From assembly GCF_029946185.1 (NCBI RefSeq), contig NZ_JAQSEA010000085.1, positions 1 to 58,524 of the forward strand: DNA of 58,524 nt. The letters run 5' to 3'. Every line of letters begins with the position of its first letter. Position 1 is the first letter of the stretch. Below are positions 36,805 through 45,274 of this stretch, one piece after another. The translations under genes were made by a program, and so were the position numbers. Below the pieces are notes generated by a model, which did not search any database, had not been told where the DNA came from, and worked only from the letters and a program-made list of their open reading frames with translations. This DNA comes from Prosthecobacter sp. GTDB taxonomy: Bacteria; Verrucomicrobiota; Verrucomicrobiia; Verrucomicrobiales; Verrucomicrobiaceae.

Positions 36805-38589
36805 ATGAATGCCGACACCCTCCTCCACTGGCTGCTGCGCACCTCGCTTGAGGCCAGCCTCTTGATCCTCGCCGTGCTGGGACTGCGCCTCATGCTCGGC
36901 ACACGCCTCAGTCCCGCATGGCGCATCGGCCTCTGGCTCCTCGTCGGGGCCAAGCTAATTCTCCCCGCCTTCATCCCCGCAGGCTTCGGCCTCGGAGCCT
37001 GGTTTCAGCAGGATGCAGTGGCACAAATTTCCCCCGCTCCCGCAGCTTTCGTTTCCCCCACCGATTCAGGCAACCCGCAGATTCTTTCTGATTCAACCCG
37101 TGTTGCCCCTGAATCTGCGGGAATCCTTTCTGCATACACAGTGGCTCTCGCCCTCTGGCTGACGGGCACCCTCTTCGTTCTCGCCGCTGCACTTCACCGC
37201 CAGCGCCGCTTCGATCTCACTCTCCGCCAGCGCCCACTCGCCACCGCGCCCCTCCTCCGTGCCCTCATCGCAAGCCTCTCTCAAAAGGCAGGCATCCATC
37301 CGTCCACGCGTATCATCCTGATGCCACCAGGCACCACCCCCGCCGTCGTCGGTATCGCTCAGCCAAGCATCCTTCTCCCCGAAGATTGGCAGACACGCTT
37401 TGACGAACACAGCCTCCGCCACGTCCTGCTCCACGAACTCCTCCATGTGAAGCAGCATGATTTGATCTGGAACTGGGCCGCCATCGCCGTGCAGGCGCTC
37501 CATTGGTTCAATCCGCTCGTCTGGTTCGTCGTCTCACGCTTTCAGGCAGACCGCGAACTCCGCTGCGATGCAGGCGTGCTCGCACTCCTCTCCCCCACCG
37601 AGCGCCTCGACTACGGCCACACCCTTCTCCGCATTCAGGAAACCTTTTTCGCACCACCGGCCATGGCAGGGTTGGCCCCATGCGTGCGCAACCACCCCAC
37701 CCTGCGCCAACGCATCCATATGATAGCCCACCCAACCGCCCGCCAGCCTGTACTGCAACTGCTGCTCGTCCTCACGCTGAGCACACTCGTCTGCTACTCA
37801 TTTACCACCGCGCGTGCGGCGGAAAAACAAGTCCCCGCCAAAGAGCGCAGCCGTGAGGGCGCGCGCGCTCCCGAAGCTGAAAAGCCCAAGACCGGCGCAA
37901 GTGAAGAGGGCAGCCCTGCACGCACCCGCGAGGGTGACGGCGGAACGAAAAAGCCCGGCATACGTGAAGGAGACGGTGGCACCAAGAAACCCGGAACAGG
38001 CGACGGTGAAAGCACTCGTAAAACCGGCGCACGCGATGGTGATGGCGGCACGAAGAAGCCTGGCATGCGTGACGGCGAAGGCGGAGCGAAGAAACCTGGC
38101 GCTCGTGATGGGGAAAAACCACGCACTGGAGAACGTGAGGGCGAAGGCAGCAAGAAGCCCGGCATGCGCGAAGGTGACAGCGGAACCAAGAAACCCGGTG
38201 CACGCGATGGGGAAAGCACCAATAAAACCGGTGCCCGCGATGGAGAAAAGCCGCGCACAGGAGAGCGTGATGGTGAAGGCGGCAAAAAGACCGGCGCACG
38301 AGATGGTGAAGGCAGCAAGAAAACGGGAGCCAACGACGGCGACAAGTCCGACACCTCGAGCGAGACGATCACTCTCCGCGTGATCAAAAATGGCGAGGCC
38401 GTGTTGGTGGGTGAAGAAGAAGTCTCCATGAGCCGCCTCCGAGGCCACCTCAGCACCTTCCTTCCCGACCACGCCGCAGCCAAAGTCGTCGTCACCGGCG
38501 ACGACAACATCCCGCTGAGCGCACTTCACAACACCGTCGATGCCGTGCGTGACAACGGGAACAAGAAGGTCGGGATCAAGGTGGAGTGA
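36805..38589 (+). CDS. M56 (BlaR1-like) metallopeptidase with repeat linker and ExbD-like C-terminus
   Basis: 594 residues. Membrane protease part (1-~345) with HELLH at 210-214, preceded by ILLPEDW, and a last helix (LQLLLVLTLSTLVCYSF). The following ~30 residues are Lys/Glu-rich. Residues ~375-512 contain about 12 copies of an R-[DE]-G-[DE]-x-x-x-K-K-[PT]-G unit of 10-12 residues. The end (ITLRVIKNGEAVLVGEEEV to VGIKVE) matches the periplasmic domain of ExbD/TolR (VVVTGDDNIPLSALHNTVDAV). The usual beta-lactam sensor domain is absent. Paired with blaI. It may sense an envelope signal and release BlaI, a model taken from BlaR1 rather than shown here. Confidence 0.88.
   Translation: MNADTLLHWLLRTSLEASLLILAVLGLRLMLGTRLSPAWRIGLWLLVGAKLILPAFIPAGFGLGAWFQQDAVAQISPAPAAFVSPTDSGNPQILSDSTRVAPESAGILSAYTVALALWLTGTLFVLAAALHRQRRFDLTLRQRPLATAPLLRALIASLSQKAGIHPSTRIILMPPGTTPAVVGIAQPSILLPEDWQTRFDEHSLRHVLLHELLHVKQHDLIWNWAAIAVQALHWFNPLVWFVVSRFQADRELRCDAGVLALLSPTERLDYGHTLLRIQETFFAPPAMAGLAPCVRNHPTLRQRIHMIAHPTARQPVLQLLLVLTLSTLVCYSFTTARAAEKQVPAKERSREGARAPEAEKPKTGASEEGSPARTREGDGGTKKPGIREGDGGTKKPGTGDGESTRKTGARDGDGGTKKPGMRDGEGGAKKPGARDGEKPRTGEREGEGSKKPGMREGDSGTKKPGARDGESTNKTGARDGEKPRTGERDGEGGKKTGARDGEGSKKTGANDGDKSDTSSETITLRVIKNGEAVLVGEEEVSMSRLRGHLSTFLPDHAAAKVVVTGDDNIPLSALHNTVDAVRDNGNKKVGIKVE
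37927..38340 (+). repeat. In-frame minisatellite encoding the charged linker
   Basis: About 12 tandem copies of a 30-36 base unit, variable in sequence, encode the linker of the M56-ExbD protein. The repeated protein unit is rich in Gly, Lys, Arg, Asp and Glu. Copy number may differ between strains. Confidence 0.8.
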
Positions 38590-38655
38590 GCGGGAGCGGG
38601 AGGCGCGCAAAGATCATTGGCTGGACAATCATGACCGCGCTGGCCGCAGCGTTTC

Positions 38656-38752
38656 GGCCAAATGACGCATGAGTAAATCCGAATGACGAAATAACACCCA
38701 ATGTCGAACGCAGACTCCAACCACCGCCGAATGCAGGGTTCGTCATTTGGCC
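38656..38752. repeat. 12-bp inverted repeat of the ATGACG/CGTCAT family at the start of the lyase gene
   Basis: GGCCAAATGACG (38656-38667) is the exact reverse complement of CGTCATTTGGCC (38741-38752). Between and after the arms are more ATGACGAA and CGTCATT words. The right arm and the words after it lie inside the coding sequence and encode part of the signal peptide of the lyase. Confidence 0.7.
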
Positions 38753-40272
38753 CTCGTCATTTGTTTGTCGTTCTCATTTCGGCATTCGGCATTTGGTCGT
38801 TCGCAATGGCAGCGACTCCTGCTGAAGTCCGTGCTGCGGTCACCAAGGCTGTTTCCTTCTACCATTCCAAAGCGGCGGCTCATGGCGGCTATGTCTATAG
38901 ATACAGCGCCGACTTCGCCCTGCGTGAGGCCGAAGGCATTCCCGCGCCGGACACGATCTGGATCCAGCCTCCGGGCACACCGGCGGTCGGCATGGCGATG
39001 CTGGATGCTTACGAAGCGACGAAGGATGCAAAGTGTCTCGCGGCGGCGGTTGAGGCGGCACATGCGGTATCGCGTACGCAACTGGCTTCAGGCGGCTGGG
39101 ATTATGCGGGACATTTCGATGAGAAGAACCGGGCGGCGCAGCTTTATCGTCGAGATTCAGATGGCAAGCTCGTCGAGCGCAAAAAGGTGCCGGAGGGTGA
39201 AGGTGGCTGGCATGCCTGGAAGCGGCACCAGAACAAGAACAACTACTCCACGTTTGATGATGATGTCTCGCAGGCCGCGACGCGGCTGCTGGTGCGGGTG
39301 GATCACGCGCTTGGTGGCAAGGATGGTGAGATCAAGGAGGCGGCGGAGTTTGCGCTGAGCGCGATCATGGCCACGCAGTATCCGGCGGGTGGATGGAGCG
39401 CAAACTGGGACTCGTGGCCGAGTGCGCCGCCACCGGTGGCGATGTATCCTATTAAGACGGGCAGTTATCCCGCCGACTGGCCGCGCAAGTGGCCGAAGGA
39501 TTTCACCGGGTGCTATGTGCTCAACGACAACACGCACGCAACGCTGATGAGCACGCTGCTTCTCGCATGGCAGCTGCGCGGTGATGCCAAGTGTCTGAAT
39601 GCGGCGAAGCGCGGGGGGGATTTTCTCATCACGGCGCAGATGCCGGGCTCGCAGCCAGCGTGGGCGCAGCAGTATGATGCGGACATGCACCCGGCGTGGA
39701 GCCGGGCCTTTGAACCGAGCGCGATTTGTGGACGCGAAAGTCAGTCGGCCATGTGGGCGCTGCTGAAGCTGGCGTCGGCCACGGGAGACAAGAGATACCT
39801 GGCTCCGCTGCCGCGTGCGCTGGCGTATTTGCGCAAGTCGCTGCTGCCGGACGGGAGGATCGCACGCTACTATGAGCTGCAGACCAACAAGCCGCTGTAC
39901 TTTGAGCGTGGCGAAGGCGGCAAGGGGTTTGTGCTGACTTATTCGGACACGAAGGCCTCCTCCAACTACGGCTGGAAGTGGGACAGCGAGCTGGAGACGC
40001 TGGGGGCGTTTTGGCAAAAGATCGAGCGCAGCGAGCCAGTGATTTTCCCCCGGGTTGAGAAAGAGCGCTGGGCTTCGCCACCGACTGAGGCTGACATCGC
40101 AACGATCTTAAAAGAGCAAAAAAACGATGGCTCCTGGCCTGTGACCGATGAAGAGCGCGGCTGGATGCGCGATGCGAGCGGCAAGAAAACCAAACCCGCC
40201 GGTGGTGTGATTTACAGTCTCGATTTCGTGCAGAATGTGAAAGCGCTGACCACCTGGCTCAAGGCCAGGTAG
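38701..40272 (+). CDS. Pectate lyase-like secreted protein (PL10-type alpha/alpha barrel)
   Basis: 523 residues with N-terminal signal (LFVVLISAFGIWSFAMAA). The body shows alternating helices with ASGGWDYAGHFDEKN, NNYSTFDDDVSQAATRLLV and YPAGGWSANWDSWP blocks, matching the PVC pectate-lyase (PL10-like) family; later NDNTHATLMSTLLLAW. This family would cleave polygalacturonate by beta-elimination, but the catalytic Arg/Asp set was not confirmed. The Met at 38731 is an alternative start. Followed after 32 bases by the PSD1 gene, giving a three-gene operon. Confidence 0.82.
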   Translation: MSNADSNHRRMQGSSFGPRHLFVVLISAFGIWSFAMAATPAEVRAAVTKAVSFYHSKAAAHGGYVYRYSADFALREAEGIPAPDTIWIQPPGTPAVGMAMLDAYEATKDAKCLAAAVEAAHAVSRTQLASGGWDYAGHFDEKNRAAQLYRRDSDGKLVERKKVPEGEGGWHAWKRHQNKNNYSTFDDDVSQAATRLLVRVDHALGGKDGEIKEAAEFALSAIMATQYPAGGWSANWDSWPSAPPPVAMYPIKTGSYPADWPRKWPKDFTGCYVLNDNTHATLMSTLLLAWQLRGDAKCLNAAKRGGDFLITAQMPGSQPAWAQQYDADMHPAWSRAFEPSAICGRESQSAMWALLKLASATGDKRYLAPLPRALAYLRKSLLPDGRIARYYELQTNKPLYFERGEGGKGFVLTYSDTKASSNYGWKWDSELETLGAFWQKIERSEPVIFPRVEKERWASPPTEADIATILKEQKNDGSWPVTDEERGWMRDASGKKTKPAGGVIYSLDFVQNVKALTTWLKAR

Positions 40273-40304
40273 TGAGGCGAAGCAATCTTTTTCAACCATC
40301 GGCC

Positions 40305-42257
40305 ATGAACATCCACCATCCAAGCCTGAGAAGATCATGCCTCTGCGGCGCTCTCGTCTCTGCGATATTCCTCTCAGCTCTGCCTCTTCCCGCTTCCGAG
40401 AAATACGAAAACGCAACGCCGTGGTCCTACCAGCGCATTATGCGTCCAGCGGTGCCTGCGGTCAAAGACGCCGCATGGCCGAAGGATGACATTGATCGTT
40501 TCATTCTCGCACGGCTGGAAAAAGACAGTCTGCACCCCATTGGCGATGCCCCGCGTGTGACACTCATCCGCCGGGCTTCGTTTGATCTGCGCGGGCTGCC
40601 GCCGACGCAGGAGGAGGTGGAGCGTTTTGTGAAGGATGCAGCGGCGGATGATGTGGCGTTTGCGAAGGTGGTGGATGCGTTTCTGCTAAGCGAACGTTTT
40701 GGCGAACGGTGGGCGCGGCACTGGCTGGATGTGGTGCGGTATGCGGACAGCGTGGGCCGGGTGTGGAATGCGCCGTTTCTGTATGCTGCGCGGTATCGGG
40801 ACTGGGTGATTGATTCGCTCAACGTGGACAAGCCCTACAATCGCTTCTTGGCAGAGCAGATCGCGGGTGATTTGCTTGCGGCGAAAACGGTTCTCCAGCG
40901 CCGCGATCAAATCGTCGGCACGGGCATGCTCGCACTCGGCAGCATGAACCTGCAGGAAGGCAACTACGAGCAGCACTTGCTCGATCAGGTGGATGACCAG
41001 ATCGATGTGGTGTCACGCGCGTTTCTGGGACTCACGCTGAGCTGCGCGCGCTGCCACGATCACAAAACCGAGCCGGTGAGCCAGAAGGACTACTATGCGC
41101 TGGCGGGGATCTTTTACAGCAGCCGCACGCTCACTGGCACGCCGAACCGCAATGATGAGGCCCGCGGTGGCTATGTCAGCGCGGAGGCGCTGGTGGATTT
41201 GCCCACCGCGCTGGATGAGGCCGTGGGCCCGCCCACACAACTACCTGCGGGCGTTCATTCAATGGATGACATCCGCACGTTGGGCAATCCCAAGGAAACC
41301 GTCCGCTACGATCACGATCCGCATTTTTGCATGGGCGTGATCGAGGGGGAGATCAAGGACTGCGAACTCGCGGTGGGTGGTGATCCATTTGACCGCCAAG
41401 CCGCTCCGGACCGGGGGGTGCTCGGCCTGCCTTCTCTGCCCCCGCTGCCGAAGATCCCGGCGAAGTCCTCCGGGCGGCTGGAGCTGGCGCAATGGATGAC
41501 GCAGGCTACGCACCCGCTGACTTCGCGGGTGGCGGTGAACCGCCTGTGGCAGCATTTATTTGGCGAGGGCATCGTGCGCACGGTGGATGACTTTGGCACC
41601 ACGGGCAGCGATCCCACGCATCCGGAATTGCTCGACCATCTGGCGATTCGTTTCGTTGAGGGCGGGTGGTCCGTGAAGAAGATGATCCGCACGCTGATGC
41701 TCAGTCGCACGTATCGCCTGGCGAGCACGGGAAATCCTGAACATCCCGACGCTGGGAACAAGCTGCGCTGGCGGATGAATCCCAAGCGCCTCGAATTGGA
41801 GCCGCTGCGGGATACTCTGCTGCAACTGGCGGGCAAGCTCACGTTTGAGCGTCCCGAAGGTGTTCAGGTGGTGGGAACAGGAGGTAAAGGACGGCATGGA
41901 GTGACGCGTGGATTGCTCAGCCCCGAGGATCCTTATCGCACGATCTACCTGCCGGTGGTGCGTGACAATGTTCCTGAACTCTTCAGCACCTTTGACTTCC
42001 CTGGACCCACGCAGATCAAGGGGCAGCGCGATGTCACCACGGTGGCTCCGCAGGCCTTGTTTTTCATGAACAACCCGATGGTGGAAGAGTTGTCTGCTGA
42101 GATCGCGGGCGAAAGCGGAAAGGATGTCAAAGCCGTCTATCGACTTGTCCTGGGTCGAGAGCCGTCCAGCGAAGAAACTCGCGATGCGGCCGAATTGGAT
42201 ATGCAAACGCTTGTGCAGGCCCTGCTGGGCACGGCGGAATTTCGATATGTGTTTTAA
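40305..42257 (+). CDS. PSD1 (DUF1549/DUF1553) PVC-specific protein
   Basis: 650 residues with signal peptide MNIHHPSLRRSCLCGALVSA. DUF1549 with DLRGLPPTQEEVERF, RFGERWARHWLDVVRYADS and the CARCHDHK heme-like CxxCH motif; DUF1553 with SRVAVNRLWQHLFGEGIVRTVDDFG and LMLSRTYRLA. PSD1 proteins are restricted to Planctomycetes and Verrucomicrobia and regularly precede a DUF1501 gene, as here (15-base gap). Function unknown; a role in degradation of complex, often sulfated polysaccharides has been proposed. A 650-aa length is short compared with PSD1 proteins that carry an N-terminal cytochrome domain. Confidence 0.93.
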   Translation: MNIHHPSLRRSCLCGALVSAIFLSALPLPASEKYENATPWSYQRIMRPAVPAVKDAAWPKDDIDRFILARLEKDSLHPIGDAPRVTLIRRASFDLRGLPPTQEEVERFVKDAAADDVAFAKVVDAFLLSERFGERWARHWLDVVRYADSVGRVWNAPFLYAARYRDWVIDSLNVDKPYNRFLAEQIAGDLLAAKTVLQRRDQIVGTGMLALGSMNLQEGNYEQHLLDQVDDQIDVVSRAFLGLTLSCARCHDHKTEPVSQKDYYALAGIFYSSRTLTGTPNRNDEARGGYVSAEALVDLPTALDEAVGPPTQLPAGVHSMDDIRTLGNPKETVRYDHDPHFCMGVIEGEIKDCELAVGGDPFDRQAAPDRGVLGLPSLPPLPKIPAKSSGRLELAQWMTQATHPLTSRVAVNRLWQHLFGEGIVRTVDDFGTTGSDPTHPELLDHLAIRFVEGGWSVKKMIRTLMLSRTYRLASTGNPEHPDAGNKLRWRMNPKRLELEPLRDTLLQLAGKLTFERPEGVQVVGTGGKGRHGVTRGLLSPEDPYRTIYLPVVRDNVPELFSTFDFPGPTQIKGQRDVTTVAPQALFFMNNPMVEELSAEIAGESGKDVKAVYRLVLGREPSSEETRDAAELDMQTLVQALLGTAEFRYVF

Positions 42258-42272
42258 CCTTTCAATTTCAAT

Positions 42273-43619
42273 ATGACCACACGTCGCTCCATACTCCAAT
42301 CCACCAGCACCGGCTTCGGCTGGCTGGCGTTTAATGCGCTGCATCAGCAGTGGGCGAATGCAGCAGCACCGCCGAAGACGATCAATCCGCTGGCACCGAA
42401 GCCGCCACACTTTGCGGCGAAGGCGAAGCGGGTGATTTTCATGTTCATGCAGGGCGGGCCGAGCCACCTGGACACGTTTGACTACAAGCCGGAGCTGGCG
42501 AAGGCGGAGGCGAACAAGGTGCAGAAATACATGGGCTCGGCGTTTGAATTCAAACCGCGCGGCAAGAGCGGGATCATGATTTCGGAAGCGTTTCCTGAGC
42601 TGGCAAAGCAGGCGGATGATCTGTGCCTGCTGAACGGCATGCAGACGCGGACCAATGCGCACCAGATGGCCACGGTGGCGCTGCACATCGGCAGCGAGAC
42701 CTTTGTGCGGCCTTCGATGGGCGCGTGGATTGTCTATGGTCTCGGCACGGAGGCGGAGGATCTGCCGGGCTTCGTCACGATCAATCCCGTGGGCGACGGT
42801 GGTGCGATGAATTACGGCAGCGCCTTCTTGCCCGCGTCCTTCCAAGGCACGCGCCTCGTCAGCGGTGGCAGTGGAGTGCCCGACTTGAGCAATGGACGGC
42901 TCAGTGATGCGCAGCAGCGCAAGCAGATCGAGTTCATCCAAAAGGCCAATCGGAAGCTGCTCAGTGGTGATCCCGGCAATCCGGAGATCGAGGGCATCAT
43001 CCAGAGCTATGAGCTGGCCTACAAGATGCAGACGAGCGTGCCTGAAATGCTGGATCTCGACAAAGAACCGCAGCACATCCGTGACATGTACGGGCTCGAC
43101 GAGTCAGAAACGGAGCGCTTCGGCACGCAATGCCTCATGGCCCGCCGCATGGCGGAAAAAGGCGTGCGCTTCATCCAGCTTGGCTCCCCTGGCTGGGATC
43201 ATCATAACAACCTTCGAGAGGGTCTCGCGCGGCAGTGCACCTCCATCGACAAACCCATCGCCGGACTTATCGCCGATCTCAAACAGCGCGACATGCTCAA
43301 AGACACCCTCATCATCTGGGGCGGCGAATTCGGTCGCGGCAGCGGCTACGACAACGAACCCTACAACGGTCGTGGTCACAACGGCGGCGGCTACACCATG
43401 TGGATGGCCGGTGGCGGCGTGAAGGGTGGCTTCACTTACGGCAGCACGAATGAAATGGGGAATACAGCGGAGACGGGCATCATCGGCACGCATGATCTGC
43501 ATGCCACGGTGCTGCATCTGCTGGGCATCAATCACGAGCGGCTGACGTATCGGTATGCAGGAAGGAATTTCCGGCTGACGGATGTGAGCGGCGAGGTGGC
43601 GAAGGCGATTTTGGTGTGA
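42273..43619 (+). CDS. DUF1501 protein with Tat-type signal
   Basis: 448 residues. N-terminal TTRRSILQSTSTGFGWLAF signal, then VIFMFMQGGPSHLDTFDYKP, GWDHHNNLREGL and WGGEFGRG/GRGHNGGGYTMWMAGGGVKGG segments. DUF1501 belongs to the alkaline phosphatase/sulfatase-like superfamily; no formylglycine Cys is visible. Companion of the PSD1 gene upstream in the same operon. Its 3' end faces the gene at 43633 with 13 bases between and a terminator on the boundary. Confidence 0.93.
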   Translation: MTTRRSILQSTSTGFGWLAFNALHQQWANAAAPPKTINPLAPKPPHFAAKAKRVIFMFMQGGPSHLDTFDYKPELAKAEANKVQKYMGSAFEFKPRGKSGIMISEAFPELAKQADDLCLLNGMQTRTNAHQMATVALHIGSETFVRPSMGAWIVYGLGTEAEDLPGFVTINPVGDGGAMNYGSAFLPASFQGTRLVSGGSGVPDLSNGRLSDAQQRKQIEFIQKANRKLLSGDPGNPEIEGIIQSYELAYKMQTSVPEMLDLDKEPQHIRDMYGLDESETERFGTQCLMARRMAEKGVRFIQLGSPGWDHHNNLREGLARQCTSIDKPIAGLIADLKQRDMLKDTLIIWGGEFGRGSGYDNEPYNGRGHNGGGYTMWMAGGGVKGGFTYGSTNEMGNTAETGIIGTHDLHATVLHLLGINHERLTYRYAGRNFRLTDVSGEVAKAILV

Positions 43620-43625
43620 GTTGCG

Positions 43626-43656
43626 CGGAGGGCTAACCTCCGATTGCCTTTTTGAG
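43626..43656 (+). terminator. Terminator of the DUF1501 operon
   Basis: CGGAGG (43626-43631), loop GCTAA, CCTCCG (43637-43642), then TTTTT near 43650. The hairpin lies 6 bases after the DUF1501 stop and overlaps the 3' end of the convergent gene. Confidence 0.55.
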
Positions 43657-45051
43657 CAAATTCGCCGTTATACGCTGCACCCGCGCATCCGTTCCATGCG
43701 GTCGTGAGTAGTGACTCCACACCGGCATCTGGCCCGGCGGCTTGCTCAGGCCCTGCGCCCACCAGATCGTGGAGGCGTTAAAGATAAAGTTGTCCTTCGG
43801 CCCGTCGAAGATCACGGCCTGCCACTGCTGAGGATTGCTTCCACCTTGGAAGGCTGTGCCAGCGGCCACGATCTCCAATCCGCGCAAGTCTTTGGGTGCA
43901 TCACCGTGGTATTCCCACCCGATCATACCAGGAATGCAGTCCCCCTGCTTCATGCCCGTGCCTTCAAACACCCAGTGCTCGGGCTTGGTGCAGGTCCAGT
44001 CGCCACCCCCGTTCACGGGGTCGATGTTGCGCACGCCCATGAGATAGCCTTCGTCCGGCCCGCGATGCGGATAGGGACCGTAATCCTTCTCGCGATCCAC
44101 GGCATACTTGTAGTCACCCCCGTACGGTCCGCCGCGGAAGATCCGGCGATTGGGAACGCCGTCGGCATTCGGTGAAAAAGGCGTGACCCAGCAGACGGAA
44201 TTGCCGGAGAGAAAGAGCAGGTTCACGCCAGCATCGCGCATCTTCGCCACGCTGTCATGCTGGCAGATGTCCCAATATTCGTCGTGTCCGATGCTGATGA
44301 AGGCCTTGCACTTCAAGCCGTGATCTGGGGTGATCATGTCGGCATTCGAGCAGTAGGTGACATCGTAGCCTTCCTTCTCCAGCCAGTAGGCGGCTGGAAA
44401 CTCAAAGCACAGCCACTCGCCGCTGCCGACGGACTGCGGATTCTCGTAGATCTGCGAATACTTCCCATACGGACGATCAAAGCTCACATCCGACGACGAA
44501 CCCTGATTGCCCTTCGGATCGGTGTAGAGCGAGTAATTGTCCGGCCACTTGTTGTAGGCCTGCCAGGTGTTGTCGCTGCACTGAAAGAGAATGTCCGCCT
44601 TCCGCTCATCAGTGACGATGAACACGATGTAGCTCTGCCAGTACGGCTCGTCCGCAGAGGCAGGCAGCGTCGTCAGCCTCCCCAGATAGACCCCGCTCAG
44701 CCAGTCCTGCGGAATCGTGAGCGTCGTCGTCTTTTCCCAGCGGCATTCGCGCAGCCGTTTCTCGCCAATCACGGGCACCGGCTGCTCCTTGCCTTCAAAT
44801 GGGCCGAGCTCCGCCATCAAACGTGCACCGCAGCCGCCATAGTAGCCGGTGCGAAAGATTTCGAGCTTGAAGCGTGCCGCCGGCTTGGTGCTGACAAGGA
44901 TGTCGAGCGCCTCCCCTGCCCTGACCGACTGCCGCGAGCAGTAACCTTCAATGAAGGAAGTGCGCACGCCGTCGTTCTTGTCGAGGCGCATGCGTGTGAG
45001 CTGCCAGTCATGCGAGCCGGGCTTGGAGTTTTCTGCGGTGATCAGGGACAT
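43633..45051 (-). CDS. N,N-dimethylformamidase beta-subunit-like protein
   Basis: 472 residues. Matches the DMFase large-subunit-like (DUF6605) family: YYGGCGARLM, DWLSGVYLGRLTTLP, FIVTDERKADILFQCSDNTWQAYNKWP, SIGHDEYWD and GWEYHGDAPKDL. The DMFase beta subunit carries the iron site for amide hydrolysis; members in PVC bacteria have unknown substrates and the small alpha subunit is not seen here. The start at MSLITAEN was chosen because the longer frame upstream is low-complexity. It converges with the DUF1501 gene. Confidence 0.85.
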   Translation of the reverse strand: MSLITAENSKPGSHDWQLTRMRLDKNDGVRTSFIEGYCSRQSVRAGEALDILVSTKPAARFKLEIFRTGYYGGCGARLMAELGPFEGKEQPVPVIGEKRLRECRWEKTTTLTIPQDWLSGVYLGRLTTLPASADEPYWQSYIVFIVTDERKADILFQCSDNTWQAYNKWPDNYSLYTDPKGNQGSSSDVSFDRPYGKYSQIYENPQSVGSGEWLCFEFPAAYWLEKEGYDVTYCSNADMITPDHGLKCKAFISIGHDEYWDICQHDSVAKMRDAGVNLLFLSGNSVCWVTPFSPNADGVPNRRIFRGGPYGGDYKYAVDREKDYGPYPHRGPDEGYLMGVRNIDPVNGGGDWTCTKPEHWVFEGTGMKQGDCIPGMIGWEYHGDAPKDLRGLEIVAAGTAFQGGSNPQQWQAVIFDGPKDNFIFNASTIWWAQGLSKPPGQMPVWSHYSRPHGTDARVQRITANLLKKAIGG

Positions 45052-45138
45052 TTTTTTAGTACGCGACTGGCAAGGCAAATCGTTCGGCGAGGAGGTTAGG
45101 AGGTGGTTTGTTTTTCGCAGGTTTTGGGCTCCGACGGC

Positions 45139-45160
45139 GGCTGGCTGAGGACAGCCAACC
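45139..45160 (-). repeat. Hairpin repeat, minus-strand copy
   Basis: The region 45052-45274 has no gene. It carries an inverted copy of the repeat family of 51971-52589: the GGCTGTCCTCAGCC hairpin core (read on the minus strand), flanked by a CGACGGCGG word at 45132. An AGCTGAAGCTC word near 45228 matches the arm of the inverted repeat at 52182. Confidence 0.6.
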
Positions 45161-45274
45161 CTAGCAGGGCTGGGTATGCGCGTGCACCGGGGCTGGGGTG
45201 GGGCATGGGACTTCCTTTCCCAGACCGAGCTGAAGCTCGCTGGTACTTTTTTGTGGTGACACACTGGCTACCGA

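Noticed and set aside
37927-38340. Possible CRISPR-like array
   Set aside because: Repeat units are directly adjacent, in frame and differ in sequence; there are no unique spacers, so this is a coding minisatellite.
37798-38610. Minus-strand frames over the repeat part of the M56-ExbD gene
   Set aside because: They exist only because the repetitive linker has no stop codons on the other strand.
41556-43076. 506-codon minus-strand frame
   Set aside because: Antisense to PSD1 and DUF1501 genes; composition is Arg/His/Leu-rich with no recognisable fold.
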